The notes below the pieces were generated by a model. The model saw only the letters and a program-made list of their open reading frames with translations. It searched no databases and was not told the origin of the DNA. DNA of 18,680 bases, from the NCBI GenBank assembly GCA_030672345.1, contig DAOVGO010000094.1, positions 1 through 18,680 of the forward strand, in the 5' to 3' direction. Source of the stretch: Methanosarcinales archaeon. Its GTDB lineage: Archaea > Halobacteriota > Methanosarcinia > Methanosarcinales > Methanogasteraceae. Of the stretch, positions 1-6,994 are shown piece after piece. The translations under genes and the position numbers were made by a program. The first letter of the stretch is position 1. Every line of letters starts with the position of its first letter.

Positions 1-80
1 GTTGGATATTCTCCTGGCTGACCTCCTATCGTTGTGCCTCCTAAATCGAAGACCTTCTGTTCTTTATCAAATCTGAACAT
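1..80 (-). CDS. mtrH: Tetrahydromethanopterin S-methyltransferase subunit H, 5' fragment
   Basis: Only the first 26 codons lie in the window; the gene runs off the left edge. The start reads MFRFDKEQKVFDLGGTTIGG, the typical N-terminus of MtrH. MtrH is the soluble subunit that transfers the methyl group from methyl-tetrahydromethanopterin to the Co(I) corrinoid on MtrA. The ATG at 80-78 follows mtrG by 13 nt and is preceded by an SD-like GAGGT 7-8 nt upstream, which supports this start. It is the last gene of the mtrEDCBAFGH order, as in methanogens. Identification rests on a short but distinctive N-terminus plus the operon context. Confidence 0.93.
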   Translation of the reverse strand, partial: MFRFDKEQKVFDLGGTTIGGQPGEYP

Positions 81-93
81 ATCAATACCTCAC

Positions 94-324
94 TTAGATT
101 GTTATCCCTGTCAGGATTACATAAGACAACGCTATTACCAGCCCTGTCGCTATTCCGTAGAGTATGCCAATATCTCTACCAACCTTCTTTCCGATCCGCT
201 GATATATCTCGGAATTTACGAACTCAATCTTCTCATCGATCTCGTCGAGCCTTCGCAGAACCTCGTTGTACTCAGCCCTGTCAACGACGACGTGTGGAAC
301 GATGATCTGTCCTTCTTCTGCCAT
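94..324 (-). CDS. mtrG: Tetrahydromethanopterin S-methyltransferase subunit G
   Basis: This 76-residue small membrane subunit of the Mtr complex begins MAEEGQIIVPHVVVD. It has a charged, probably coiled-coil region (about residues 18-48, with LRRLDEIDEKIEFVNSEIYQ) and one C-terminal membrane helix (about 56-75). MtrG anchors the soluble part of the complex to the integral subunits; it has no catalytic residues of its own. I chose the ATG at 324 rather than the upstream in-frame start at 348, because a clear SD (GAGGTG) lies 8 nt before 324 and the longer form would overlap the end of mtrF. Length is normal for MtrG (about 70-86 aa). Confidence 0.93.
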   Translation of the reverse strand: MAEEGQIIVPHVVVDRAEYNEVLRRLDEIDEKIEFVNSEIYQRIGKKVGRDIGILYGIATGLVIALSYVILTGITI

Positions 325-338
325 TATGTAATCACCTC

Positions 339-635
339 TTACATCCACAGCAACGGTAACAGAACCAGTATGAGTGCGAACAATATGCCTGCTGCGACAC
401 CGATCGGTGCGCCAGCGGTGAAGCCCGAATCCAGTTTCTGGTTACGTGCGATCAACTGTGCACGACGCCGTACGCTCTCAACAGCAGTCTCGAATGGTTC
501 CATGAATGGATCAACCACCATCGGGGTGCCGACATCATAAGCGATCGCCTCTCCGGCTGCTTCTTCTTCTGCAACCTCTTCTGCGACTTCGGTGGTTTCC
601 TCGACGGTTTCTTCAATCTTTTCCTCTTCTGGCAT
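339..635 (-). CDS. mtrF: Tetrahydromethanopterin S-methyltransferase subunit F with acidic N-terminal extension
   Basis: The protein has 98 residues. The C-terminal part (about residues 38-98), with a VESVRRRAQLIARNQKLDSG segment followed by one membrane helix (about 77-97), is the MtrF domain, a one-helix subunit of the Na+-pumping methyltransferase. Residues 1-36 are an unusual, strongly acidic stretch rich in Glu and Ala, which MtrF proteins of about 70 residues lack as I know the family. The ATG at 635 is chosen over an in-frame TTG at 653: AGGAGGTG lies 6 nt upstream, and the mtrA stop codon ends one base before this start. Position between mtrA and mtrG is canonical. Confidence 0.9.
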   Translation of the reverse strand: MPEEEKIEETVEETTEVAEEVAEEEAAGEAIAYDVGTPMVVDPFMEPFETAVESVRRRAQLIARNQKLDSGFTAGAPIGVAAGILFALILVLLPLLWM

Positions 636-636
636 A

Positions 637-1386
637 TCATGCACCTCCTGCAAGGAAACTGAGAGCTCCGTTCGCCATTATCGTAAGGCCAAGAAGGATC
701 AGCGTTATCGTAAGACCGATCATGATCCCCTCGATCTTGGCTGCGTAGACGCCTGCCGCAAACTTGTTCATGTTGCCTGTGGCAATCGTCACCGTTTCGA
801 TCTCTTTGATCCGCGCACGGATCGTTGCAACCTCAGCAGCCATCGGTCGAAATCCTGCGAGCTCTTCTTCGCCTCCGGCTTCCTCCATCTTGATCGACAT
901 CGGCTCAACATCAAGAGCGCCGGGGTCCTTTGCAACGCACGCCTTTATCGCTGCTGATATCTTGCCCTCGTCCTCGGTATCGATCAAGTCAACAACCTCG
1001 ACGATCTGTTCCTGGAACCTCTTTATCGCGTCATCATCCAGGTTCTGGATGAATGGGATTGCTCCCACCGAACCAATGATTCGTCCGTCTGCATCGATTC
1101 CGCTCTGGTGAAACGCTATTATCGCCTGTCCCGTAATGTGACCCTTGACCTCCATCCCGGTTACGACAAGGAACCTGATATTCGGATTCGATACGATGTT
1201 TGCAACCAGCTTCTCGATTCCGATGTTCTCGGTCTTGCATGGTCCTGTGATCGATGCGCCTGCCCCGATCGGGAAATCGCTCATATGCGATCCGCAGGTG
1301 GCGACTGCGACGCAATTTTCAGGGTTTCCGATCTCAAACTCTCCAGGAAGCGGGGGCCATGGATCAGTTGTTGCTACTTTTGCCAT
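637..1386 (-). CDS. mtrA: Tetrahydromethanopterin S-methyltransferase subunit A (corrinoid subunit)
   Basis: The product has 249 residues and carries the cobamide (5-hydroxybenzimidazolyl-type in methanogens) that takes the methyl group from MtrH and passes it to coenzyme M. The N-terminal cytoplasmic corrinoid domain (about 1-170) opens MAKVATTDPWPPLPGEFEIG. His83 in the VKGHITGQA motif corresponds to the conserved axial cobalt ligand (His84 in described homologues). A charged linker (about 170-220) leads to a single C-terminal membrane helix (about 226-246). The ATG at 1386 is preferred over a TTG at 1407; the GGAGG upstream sits about 11 nt away, slightly long. It follows mtrB by 4 bp. Confidence 0.96.
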   Translation of the reverse strand: MAKVATTDPWPPLPGEFEIGNPENCVAVATCGSHMSDFPIGAGASITGPCKTENIGIEKLVANIVSNPNIRFLVVTGMEVKGHITGQAIIAFHQSGIDADGRIIGSVGAIPFIQNLDDDAIKRFQEQIVEVVDLIDTEDEGKISAAIKACVAKDPGALDVEPMSIKMEEAGGEEELAGFRPMAAEVATIRARIKEIETVTIATGNMNKFAAGVYAAKIEGIMIGLTITLILLGLTIMANGALSFLAGGA

Positions 1387-1390
1387 TGTT

Positions 1391-1702
1391 CTAGATCCCT
1401 CCTGCAAGTCGTGCCATTGCCACCATGAACGCTATTATGAGTCCGATTATGAGACCGTAGAACAGGTTCGCATACACTCCTGCAATCCGCGATGTCTCTT
1501 CTCGTCCCGGATATGTGTTCAGTAGTTCTTTGTCAGGTTCAAGCGAGTTCATCAGATCGTCGGCAACACCTTCGAGTATGTCCAGTTGTGCCTGAATCGG
1601 AACGAGCGAGAACATGATCAGGTCCTCTCTCTCCTCGGCAACGACTCCTACCATCGGGTCAAGGAGTATGTGGAATTCGGGTACTGTTCGTGCGATATCC
1701 AT
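1391..1702 (-). CDS. mtrB: Tetrahydromethanopterin S-methyltransferase subunit B
   Basis: This small membrane subunit of Mtr has 103 residues. The N-terminal 70 residues (MDIARTVPEFHILLDPMVGV onward) are soluble and acidic. One membrane helix (about 77-97, with YGLIIGLIIAFMVAMARL) is followed by a very short tail. The ATG is directly abutted to the mtrC stop (TAGATG), so translation is probably coupled. A G-rich stretch in the end of mtrC can act as SD. Length and position between mtrC and mtrA are standard for methanogens. Confidence 0.94.
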   Translation of the reverse strand: MDIARTVPEFHILLDPMVGVVAEEREDLIMFSLVPIQAQLDILEGVADDLMNSLEPDKELLNTYPGREETSRIAGVYANLFYGLIIGLIIAFMVAMARLAGGI

Positions 1703-2506
1703 CTACATCGCCCCCGGTGGAAGTAGTCCTGTTCCAACATAGCCTGCACCTGCATCGCGCTTGACCAGTCTCACGAATCCCATGAAGGTCACATACCAGA
1801 TGGCAAGTCCTATGACGATTGAGATTATTCCCGCGATCGGGTCAAGAACCGCTATCGAGCAGACTCCTGCTATCGTCATTCCAATCGCACCGCATGAGTA
1901 TGCGTGTATAAGTGTCCGATCCTGAGTCTCATCGGGTCCGAGACTCGCGTTGAACGGATGCAGAATGCCGAGCGCACCAAGAATGAAGACTGGTGCGATG
2001 TATCCGGTCGCAATAACCTTCTCAGTGATCACCACAAAGTCCATGCTTCCTGCAATCATGACAGAAAGCCCGGTCAGAACAAGCACACCTGCGCCTGCAA
2101 TCTCCATTAAGCACCGCTCCATAACCGGAATGTTCAGTTTGATGATCTTGTTTGCGAGCGTTCCTACGACAAATCCGATCGCAAGCGCAATCACCAGACC
2201 AACGATCGGTCCGATGAAGACTGCATTATACATCTTTCCGAGTGCAAGCCCGAACATCGCTGAGATGATGCCCATACCAAGAGCAAGCATTCCAATCGAC
2301 GGGACACCTGTACCGATACCGTAGCTGCACACCCTGCGCACAGCATCAGCGCCCATCTTGGTTGCAAATACCGCGCCGATTCCCGCGAGGAACGCGAGAT
2401 ACGGTATTTCAGCGGATGCTGCGATGCCTGCTATGTAGATTCCGACGAGTCCTACAACGATTCCCTTGGTATCAATCTGGTTTGCGGTTTCAGTAGATGC
2501 CGACAT
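1703..2506 (-). CDS. mtrC: Tetrahydromethanopterin S-methyltransferase subunit C
   Basis: This 267-residue polytopic membrane protein has about seven hydrophobic segments starting at about residue 15 (KGIVVGLVGIYIAGIAAS). It is one of the three integral subunits (C, D, E) that form the Na+-conducting part of the complex. The conserved-looking segment with NASLGPDETQDRTL (about 200-215) lies between two membrane helices. The ATG at 2506 directly follows the TAA of mtrD, with GGAGGTG 6 nt upstream inside the end of mtrD, so the start is secure and translation probably coupled. Confidence 0.95.
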   Translation of the reverse strand: MSASTETANQIDTKGIVVGLVGIYIAGIAASAEIPYLAFLAGIGAVFATKMGADAVRRVCSYGIGTGVPSIGMLALGMGIISAMFGLALGKMYNAVFIGPIVGLVIALAIGFVVGTLANKIIKLNIPVMERCLMEIAGAGVLVLTGLSVMIAGSMDFVVITEKVIATGYIAPVFILGALGILHPFNASLGPDETQDRTLIHAYSCGAIGMTIAGVCSIAVLDPIAGIISIVIGLAIWYVTFMGFVRLVKRDAGAGYVGTGLLPPGAM

Positions 2507-3247
2507 TTACGCACCTCCAAGCATGGCTGCACCCGGGATCGTTACTGCGATGATTCCGCAGAGAAGCGATGCAATGAAGCACGCAAGAATCGCCTTTGGC
2601 ACTCGCTTGAACTTCGGATCATGGAATCCCTCGATCGTTCCCTGGATGTTGTACGACGGCAGCACCGCGTTCACCAGAAAGACACCTATCGCAAATATGC
2701 TTGAGATTGCGGGATCGCCGTTTACCCACATCAACATGCAGTAGATAAGTGATCCGCCGAGACCTCCGAGAAGACCTCCCATTGCTCCGCTCACGAAGCA
2801 TACCGTTGGCAGCCCCTGTCCGACTGTACCTGCAGCAACATACGGCGCCTGCGGGTCTCCTGTGATTGGGTCGTAGTCTTTCTTCGCTGATGCCGGCGGT
2901 ACGCCCACACCATAGATGTAGACCCAGTTTCCGACAATCATCGTTACTGTTATCATGATCATCGCACCAACAGCGCCAGTTGCGCAGATCAGGGCGACCT
3001 CTGATATTCCCGGTACGCCTGCTGCTGACAGGGTCATGTACATATATCCTGCAGCAAGCAGTCCTGTGAGTCCTGAACCAGCAGCAAGCTGCACGGTTCC
3101 TGTTCCGATACCGGTTGCCTGTGCCATAGCCGCAGGAGCGCCTCCTACCGGAACAAAGTGAACACCGACTGCGATACAGATACCGCCGATGACGATCCCG
3201 ATGATCGATGCCCAGTTCATCGTAAGCATTGTTACAATATCAGTCAT
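2507..3247 (-). CDS. mtrD: Tetrahydromethanopterin S-methyltransferase subunit D
   Basis: The product is a 246-residue integral membrane subunit of Mtr, beginning MTDIVTMLTMNWASIIGIVI. It has about six hydrophobic helices, and a soluble loop near residues 115-140 (YGVGVPPASAKKDYDPITGD) typical of MtrD. The open frame extends to 3370, but the first 41 codons overlap mtrE and look nothing like MtrD. The ATG at 3247 overlaps the mtrE stop as ATGA, and GGAGAG sits 5 nt upstream, which fixes the start. Together with MtrC and MtrE it forms the membrane sodium path. Confidence 0.95.
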   Translation of the reverse strand: MTDIVTMLTMNWASIIGIVIGGICIAVGVHFVPVGGAPAAMAQATGIGTGTVQLAAGSGLTGLLAAGYMYMTLSAAGVPGISEVALICATGAVGAMIMITVTMIVGNWVYIYGVGVPPASAKKDYDPITGDPQAPYVAAGTVGQGLPTVCFVSGAMGGLLGGLGGSLIYCMLMWVNGDPAISSIFAIGVFLVNAVLPSYNIQGTIEGFHDPKFKRVPKAILACFIASLLCGIIAVTIPGAAMLGGA

Positions 3248-4146
3248 GCTGCTATCTCTCCTGCATATTCTGGATACGGTCCGTATTTCTTCCTGGCGTA
3301 GGTCTCGATCTTCCGGTTGTAGATGACCAGCGCAAGAACGATCACCAATCCCACGACAACGGCAGTCCATCCGCCAAATGCTGTTGATCGCCAGTTGTCA
3401 AGGAATACTACCATCCCGAAAGCAATGCCTGTCGCAGGTCCTCCGAACTTCGAGCAGAACCATGCGTTGTCCATCGATGACCTGATTCCTGCCTCTGCAA
3501 ACCGGGTGATGTTACCCGAATCAGCAGCGTTCAGTCCAGATCCGAACTTGAAGTCCTGGAACTCTCTCTCCGCACCGTAGTGTACGTCACCTGTGGATGA
3601 TCCGATCGCACCGACACAGAGTCCCCAGATCAGTGCAATCACCGGGAACGGGAACGGATGTCCGATCAGGGTCTGCTCCCATAAGACGTACGACAGCAAG
3701 ACGATGCAGAACGTTGCGATGTATGCGTGTCCCATCAGTGAAAGGACCTGGTTACGCAATACATCAAGGTACACGTACTGGTTAAACCGGGTCTGACTTG
3801 CGTTTCTTCCCATGTATGATGTGGTTGAGAAGACGCCGTTTAAGAGCGCAGCAACGAATGCGCCGATTGCAATTTCAATCAAAGGCGATGCACTCATCAC
3901 CGACTCGCTCATCAGAACCATTGCAACGCCTGCACCTACGGCACAGTACATCGCATTGGATGGTGGTTCACCAGAAATAGCTTTGTTAAATATTCTGTGC
4001 GGATAGCCAACCTGTGCAGCCAGCTGAACCTGCGAATTCGGATTGCTCTGTGATCCGATGTCTGATTCGAGATCTTCGCTGCATCCTGCAACTGTGGCTG
4101 CCGCACCCATGAGGGCGACAAGCCCCATACCCATTGCGGGTTCCAT
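3244..4146 (-). CDS. mtrE: Tetrahydromethanopterin S-methyltransferase subunit E
   Basis: This is the first gene of the mtr operon: a 300-residue polytopic membrane protein and the largest integral subunit of the Na+-translocating methyltransferase. The start MEPAMGMGLVALMGAAATVA leads into a hydrophobic segment and then a soluble loop with SQSNPNSQVQLAAQVGYPHR, characteristic of MtrE. About six or seven membrane helices follow, and the C-terminal tail ends with YARKKYGPYPEYAGEIAA. AGGAGGAATTGA precedes the ATG at ideal spacing. In this complex, methyl transfer to coenzyme M drives sodium export in methanogens; in methane oxidisers the reaction runs in reverse, consuming the gradient. Confidence 0.96.
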   Translation of the reverse strand: MEPAMGMGLVALMGAAATVAGCSEDLESDIGSQSNPNSQVQLAAQVGYPHRIFNKAISGEPPSNAMYCAVGAGVAMVLMSESVMSASPLIEIAIGAFVAALLNGVFSTTSYMGRNASQTRFNQYVYLDVLRNQVLSLMGHAYIATFCIVLLSYVLWEQTLIGHPFPFPVIALIWGLCVGAIGSSTGDVHYGAEREFQDFKFGSGLNAADSGNITRFAEAGIRSSMDNAWFCSKFGGPATGIAFGMVVFLDNWRSTAFGGWTAVVVGLVIVLALVIYNRKIETYARKKYGPYPEYAGEIAA

Positions 4147-4183
4147 TCAATTCCTCCTATGTTTTTATTGGTTGTGACATATC

Positions 4184-4195
4184 CCTATCGATAGG
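4184..4195. repeat. 12-bp perfect palindrome in the mtr leader
   Basis: CCTATCGATAGG is a perfect palindrome between the predicted mtr transcription start (about 4220) and the mtrE start codon. It lies about 25-36 nt into the transcript, and two TTATTGG copies flank it (4165-4171 and 4204-4210). It could be an operator for a dimeric regulator just downstream of the start site, or a short stem in the leader RNA. The sequence does not decide between these. Confidence 0.55.
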
Positions 4196-4242
4196 TCGTG
4201 ACCTTATTGGTCGAATGGTTGCGGATTACTATCCGAAGGAAC

Positions 4243-4257
4243 GTTATAAACCTTTCG
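4243..4257 (-). promoter_or_regulatory. mtr operon promoter (BRE + TATA box)
   Basis: Read on the minus strand this is CGAAAGG-TTTATAAC: a purine-rich TFB recognition element followed by a consensus archaeal TATA box. It is the best-scoring promoter by eye in the 288-bp gap upstream of mtrE. The expected start of transcription is about 25 bp downstream, near 4220, giving a leader of about 75 nt before mtrE. The start-site position is inferred from spacing only. Confidence 0.75.
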
Positions 4258-4434
4258 AGGATGAGGCTGCGGTTGACCGTTATGACGCGGTGCTGGACAC
4301 CATTTTTCCCTCATAAATATTGGTTTTATCGTGTTAAGTTACTCGAGGACAGGGTCGCCAAAGCCCGACCACACAAAACTTTTTACTGTTTACTACAACA
4401 GAGGCACAACTGGCAGAATGAAAGAGGCATAAAC

Positions 4435-5232
4435 ATGAAGATAGGTTTTATTGGTGCGGGCATGATCGGCGAAGCGCTGATCAGAGGTGTGCTTGCCGCA
4501 AATCTCACCCGGAGCGACCGGATTTTTGCAAGCGATGTGGACAGCGACCATCTGCAGATGTTGCGTTCCGAACTCGGGATCAATACCTCCGTAAGTAACA
4601 TCGATACCGTGGACAATGCGGAAGTCATTGTTCTTGCGGTAAAGCCCCAGATCATCAGCACGGTTCTGCAATCGATCAACGAGAGGATCACAGGCGAGCA
4701 TTTGGTCATCTCGGTTGCGGCAGGGACGCTCATCAGAACGATCGAAGAGGATCTGCCAGCCGGCGCGCATCTGGTCAGGGTGATGCCAAATATCGCATGC
4801 ACGGTCAGACAGGCGATCACTGCGATCTGTGCGGGCAGCAATGCCACAGAATCGGATGTAAAGACCGCACGCACGATCTTTGGGTCGGTCGGGAGAGTCG
4901 TTGATGTGCCCGAGTCGATGATGGACGCCGTCACCGGGCTCTCCGGGAGCGGACCTGCGTTTGTGTTCCAGATCATTGAGGCACTGGCAGACGGCGGGGT
5001 GCACGAGGGACTCCCCCGGGACATCGCACTCGAGCTTGCCGCGCAGACCGTGCTTGGCGCGGCTGCCATGGTTCTTGTGACCGGAGACCATCCGGGCGCG
5101 CTGAAGGATATGGTCACGTCGCCAGCCGGCACCACGATAAGGGGCTTACGTGCGCTTGAGGAGCAGGGGGTTCGCGCCGGGATGATGGCTGCGGTGATCG
5201 CAGCGACACGGCGGTCAAGAGAGCTTGGATAA
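4435..5232 (+). CDS. proC: Pyrroline-5-carboxylate reductase
   Basis: The product has 265 residues, the normal ProC length. It catalyses NAD(P)H-dependent reduction of pyrroline-5-carboxylate to proline. The N-terminal Rossmann motif is GFIGAGMIGEAL (residues 4-15). The central AVKPQ motif is present. The C-terminal dimerisation/active-site signature TGLSGSGPAFVFQIIEALAD ends with EGLPRDIALELAAQT and the SPAGTTIRGL motif near the C-terminus. The open frame extends upstream to 4198, but the ATG at 4435 begins exactly at the conserved MKIGFIGAG and has AGAGG about 7 nt upstream. No other proline gene is adjacent. It is divergent from mtrE and convergent with the DUF2119-like gene. Confidence 0.96.
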   Translation: MKIGFIGAGMIGEALIRGVLAANLTRSDRIFASDVDSDHLQMLRSELGINTSVSNIDTVDNAEVIVLAVKPQIISTVLQSINERITGEHLVISVAAGTLIRTIEEDLPAGAHLVRVMPNIACTVRQAITAICAGSNATESDVKTARTIFGSVGRVVDVPESMMDAVTGLSGSGPAFVFQIIEALADGGVHEGLPRDIALELAAQTVLGAAAMVLVTGDHPGALKDMVTSPAGTTIRGLRALEEQGVRAGMMAAVIAATRRSRELG

Positions 5233-5238
5233 GCGTCA

Positions 5239-5305
5239 GGTCATTATGACCGTTGTCCGCGCAAATGGCTACAAGCGCCCTGTACCATCGTTTGCTCGGG
5301 CGCTT
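5239..5305. terminator. Inverted repeats between convergent proC and DUF2119-like genes
   Basis: Just after the proC stop there is a 13-bp inverted repeat GGTCATTATGACC (5239-5251). A second structure follows: an 8-bp perfect stem AAGCGCCC (5273-5280) pairing with GGGCGCTT (5298-5305) across a 17-nt loop. The genes on both sides converge here, so a bidirectional termination or mRNA-stabilising role is plausible. There is no strong T-run beside the stems, so the terminator call is tentative. Confidence 0.4.
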
Positions 5306-5423
5306 CGCGGGTAAATATCTAAAAAACAAGATCAGGTACTGCTGGCATTTTCTTGCTATATCCGCGGCTCTTGAAAACCTCAAAGCTCACATAACGACGG
5401 TCCGATCTCGCATACCTTGCCGG

Positions 5424-6020
5424 TCATATCTTCTCGATGCCATAGAATCGCTTGTAATTCTCTATCGCACGTCTTCCCTGATCAGGATACCTGCCCAACA
5501 AAAAATCCAGAAATTCGTCCCTTGATACGCAATCCTTTGTGAACTCGAGGAGTTCTCTTACCAGTCTCTGCGATTTCCGGTTTTCAGCCGGAATTTCAAA
5601 TGATAGGCAAAAATCATACATCGAAAAGCATCTTCTCCGTAGAATTGGCGAGATCGACCCTATCAGAACGCCATCATCGAGTTCGATGTACGCCGGGACG
5701 CCAACCTTGTGTATGCGACCTGGATCGGTCAATCCGCCGAAATCACGATAAGAATGCAGTTCAAGATAGATTTCCGGCTTTATCTCCACGATCGCGGCGA
5801 TCACTTCCCTGCCATAGCTTCCGTAGCTGTAGTACCGGTCGTCAAGGGTGCTTATGTAAGCACGGTCTGTGAGCTTTGGTATGATCACGAGCGTCCCTGT
5901 GCCCGGAGCATCCAGCGATTCGAGTATCGAGGAGGTGTATCTCCATTCATCGCCGTGCAACCCTCCGATGAACAGCCGCCTCGGATCGCCGCTGCCGAGT
6001 GTGATTTGTCTTCGTCTCAA
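5424..6020 (-). CDS. DUF2119-type predicted zinc hydrolase (M14 / succinylglutamate desuccinylase-like)
   Basis: The product has 198 residues and resembles the archaeal DUF2119 family; its reaction is unknown. The residues fit the active site of zinc carboxypeptidase-fold hydrolases: GLHGDEW (His22, Glu25) as HxxE zinc ligands, YLELHSY (His89) as third ligand and SFEIP (Glu142) as candidate catalytic base. This assignment is by motif analogy. The start is a TTG: an in-frame stop lies just upstream, no ATG fits, and CGGAGGCGG provides an SD 9 nt before the TTG. The cytosolic protein has no signal peptide or membrane helix. It stands alone, convergent with proC. Confidence 0.75.
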   Translation of the reverse strand: MRRRQITLGSGDPRRLFIGGLHGDEWRYTSSILESLDAPGTGTLVIIPKLTDRAYISTLDDRYYSYGSYGREVIAAIVEIKPEIYLELHSYRDFGGLTDPGRIHKVGVPAYIELDDGVLIGSISPILRRRCFSMYDFCLSFEIPAENRKSQRLVRELLEFTKDCVSRDEFLDFLLGRYPDQGRRAIENYKRFYGIEKI

Positions 6021-6394
6021 TCGTTACCGCCTCCGGTCAGTCGCGCTTTTGACGTCCACTCCAATTGTTCGCGTGTCTAATAGATAGTTTTGTTGTTCGT
6101 GCTCAGTAGCCAACGTTTTAAATAACTTCACCATTAAATTAGTTTAATAATGGTAAACAAATGTAAATATACATTTATCTTCAAGAAACCATATTGCAAC
6201 TATTCCTAAAGATAGATCTGCACCTATCAAAGCCGTTGAGAACGATTGCTTGCATCGTCAGTCATCTGCACTGCTCGGAGAATACCAAAGCGCATATCTC
6301 GAGACGGATCTTGCATTTCATACCTGTGAATATATGAAGTACGCAAGCAGATCGTCGATCATTTAATAAACACCTGCGGCAACACTGTCCAATC
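6021..6394. other. Intergenic region with divergent promoters and two adjacent AT-rich inverted repeats
   Basis: This 374-bp gap lies between the divergent DUF2119-like gene and hisH. It contains an inverted repeat ACCATTA (6130-6136) / TAATGGT (6148-6154), and 5 bp further on a second one, AAATGTA (6159-6165) / TACATTT (6170-6176). A possible minus-strand TATA element (TTATTTAAAA, about 6113-6123) could serve the DUF2119-like gene. The right part (about 6200-6360) is GC-richer and holds no gene I can support. The only open stretches are a 19-codon ORF starting at 6149 and an unstarted frame ending near 6366. Confidence 0.5.
6362..6369 (+). promoter_or_regulatory. hisHF promoter (TATA box), probably leaderless transcript
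   Basis: TTTAATAA is centred about 29 bp before the hisH ATG at 6395. With the usual archaeal spacing, transcription would start within a few bases of the start codon. No SD sequence precedes the ATG, consistent with a leaderless or near-leaderless mRNA. Confidence 0.5.
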
Positions 6395-6994
6395 ATGATC
6401 GCGATCATCGATTATGGGATGGGAAACCTCAAAAGCATCCACAATGCACTGACTACGGTTGCCGGAAACCCGGTCATCATACCGGAGAGCAGAGACCTCG
6501 CAGGTGCCGATGCCATCGTCATCCCGGGCGTTGGTGCGTTTGGCGATGCGATGCGCAACCTATCGCCTTTTGCGGACGCATTATTCGATCTGGTAGATTC
6601 AGGCATGCCCGTGCTCGGAATCTGCATCGGGATGCAGGTGCTACTTGACAGGAGCGAGGAGAGCGATGCTGCCGGATTCGGGCTGATCAGGGGCGATGTC
6701 GTCCGCCTGCCGGACGGTGTCAGGATTCCGCAGATGGGCTGGAACGAGCTTACGATACGCCGTGACTCAGATCTTCTCGCAGGAATCGAGGACGGTGATT
6801 TCTTTTATTTTGTGCATTCGTATTACTGCGTTCCGGAGGACGGGCAGACGGTCGTTGCAACGACCGATTATGGCGTAGATATGGCTGCGGTCGTGGAACA
6901 GGACAATATCCATGCGGTTCAGTTCCATCCTGAGAAATCAAGCAAGAAAGGGCTTGTAATCCTGAAAAACTTCGTAGAGATGATCAAATGTTAG
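6395..6994 (+). CDS. hisH: Imidazole glycerol phosphate synthase, glutaminase subunit
   Basis: This 199-residue class I glutamine amidotransferase releases ammonia from glutamine and channels it to HisF, in the fifth step of histidine biosynthesis. The catalytic triad is visible: Cys77 in GICIGMQ, and His178 and Glu180 in QFHPEKSS. The oxyanion/substrate motif PGVGAFGDAM is at residues 44-53, and the N-terminus MIAIIDYGMGNL is typical. The gene overlaps hisF by 7 bp, so the two subunits are translated together. There is no SD at the ATG, so translation is probably leaderless. Other his genes are not in the window. Confidence 0.97.
   Translation: MIAIIDYGMGNLKSIHNALTTVAGNPVIIPESRDLAGADAIVIPGVGAFGDAMRNLSPFADALFDLVDSGMPVLGICIGMQVLLDRSEESDAAGFGLIRGDVVRLPDGVRIPQMGWNELTIRRDSDLLAGIEDGDFFYFVHSYYCVPEDGQTVVATTDYGVDMAAVVEQDNIHAVQFHPEKSSKKGLVILKNFVEMIKC

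Noticed and set aside
637..1407. Longer TTG/GTG-started forms of mtrA (from 1407), mtrF (from 653) and the AAA+ gene (from 17127)
   Set aside because: In each case an ATG further in has a better-placed SD or matches the family N-terminus, and the extra codons overlap the SD or the preceding gene.
4383..5135. Long minus-strand open frame opposite proC
   Set aside because: It is antisense to a well-supported proC, has no start signal and a composition unlike a real protein.
6149..6366. Small ORF starting MVNKCKYTFIFKKPYCNYS, plus an unstarted frame following it
   Set aside because: The ORF has only 19 codons, and the second frame has no start, SD or family resemblance. A frameshifted remnant is possible but not supportable.
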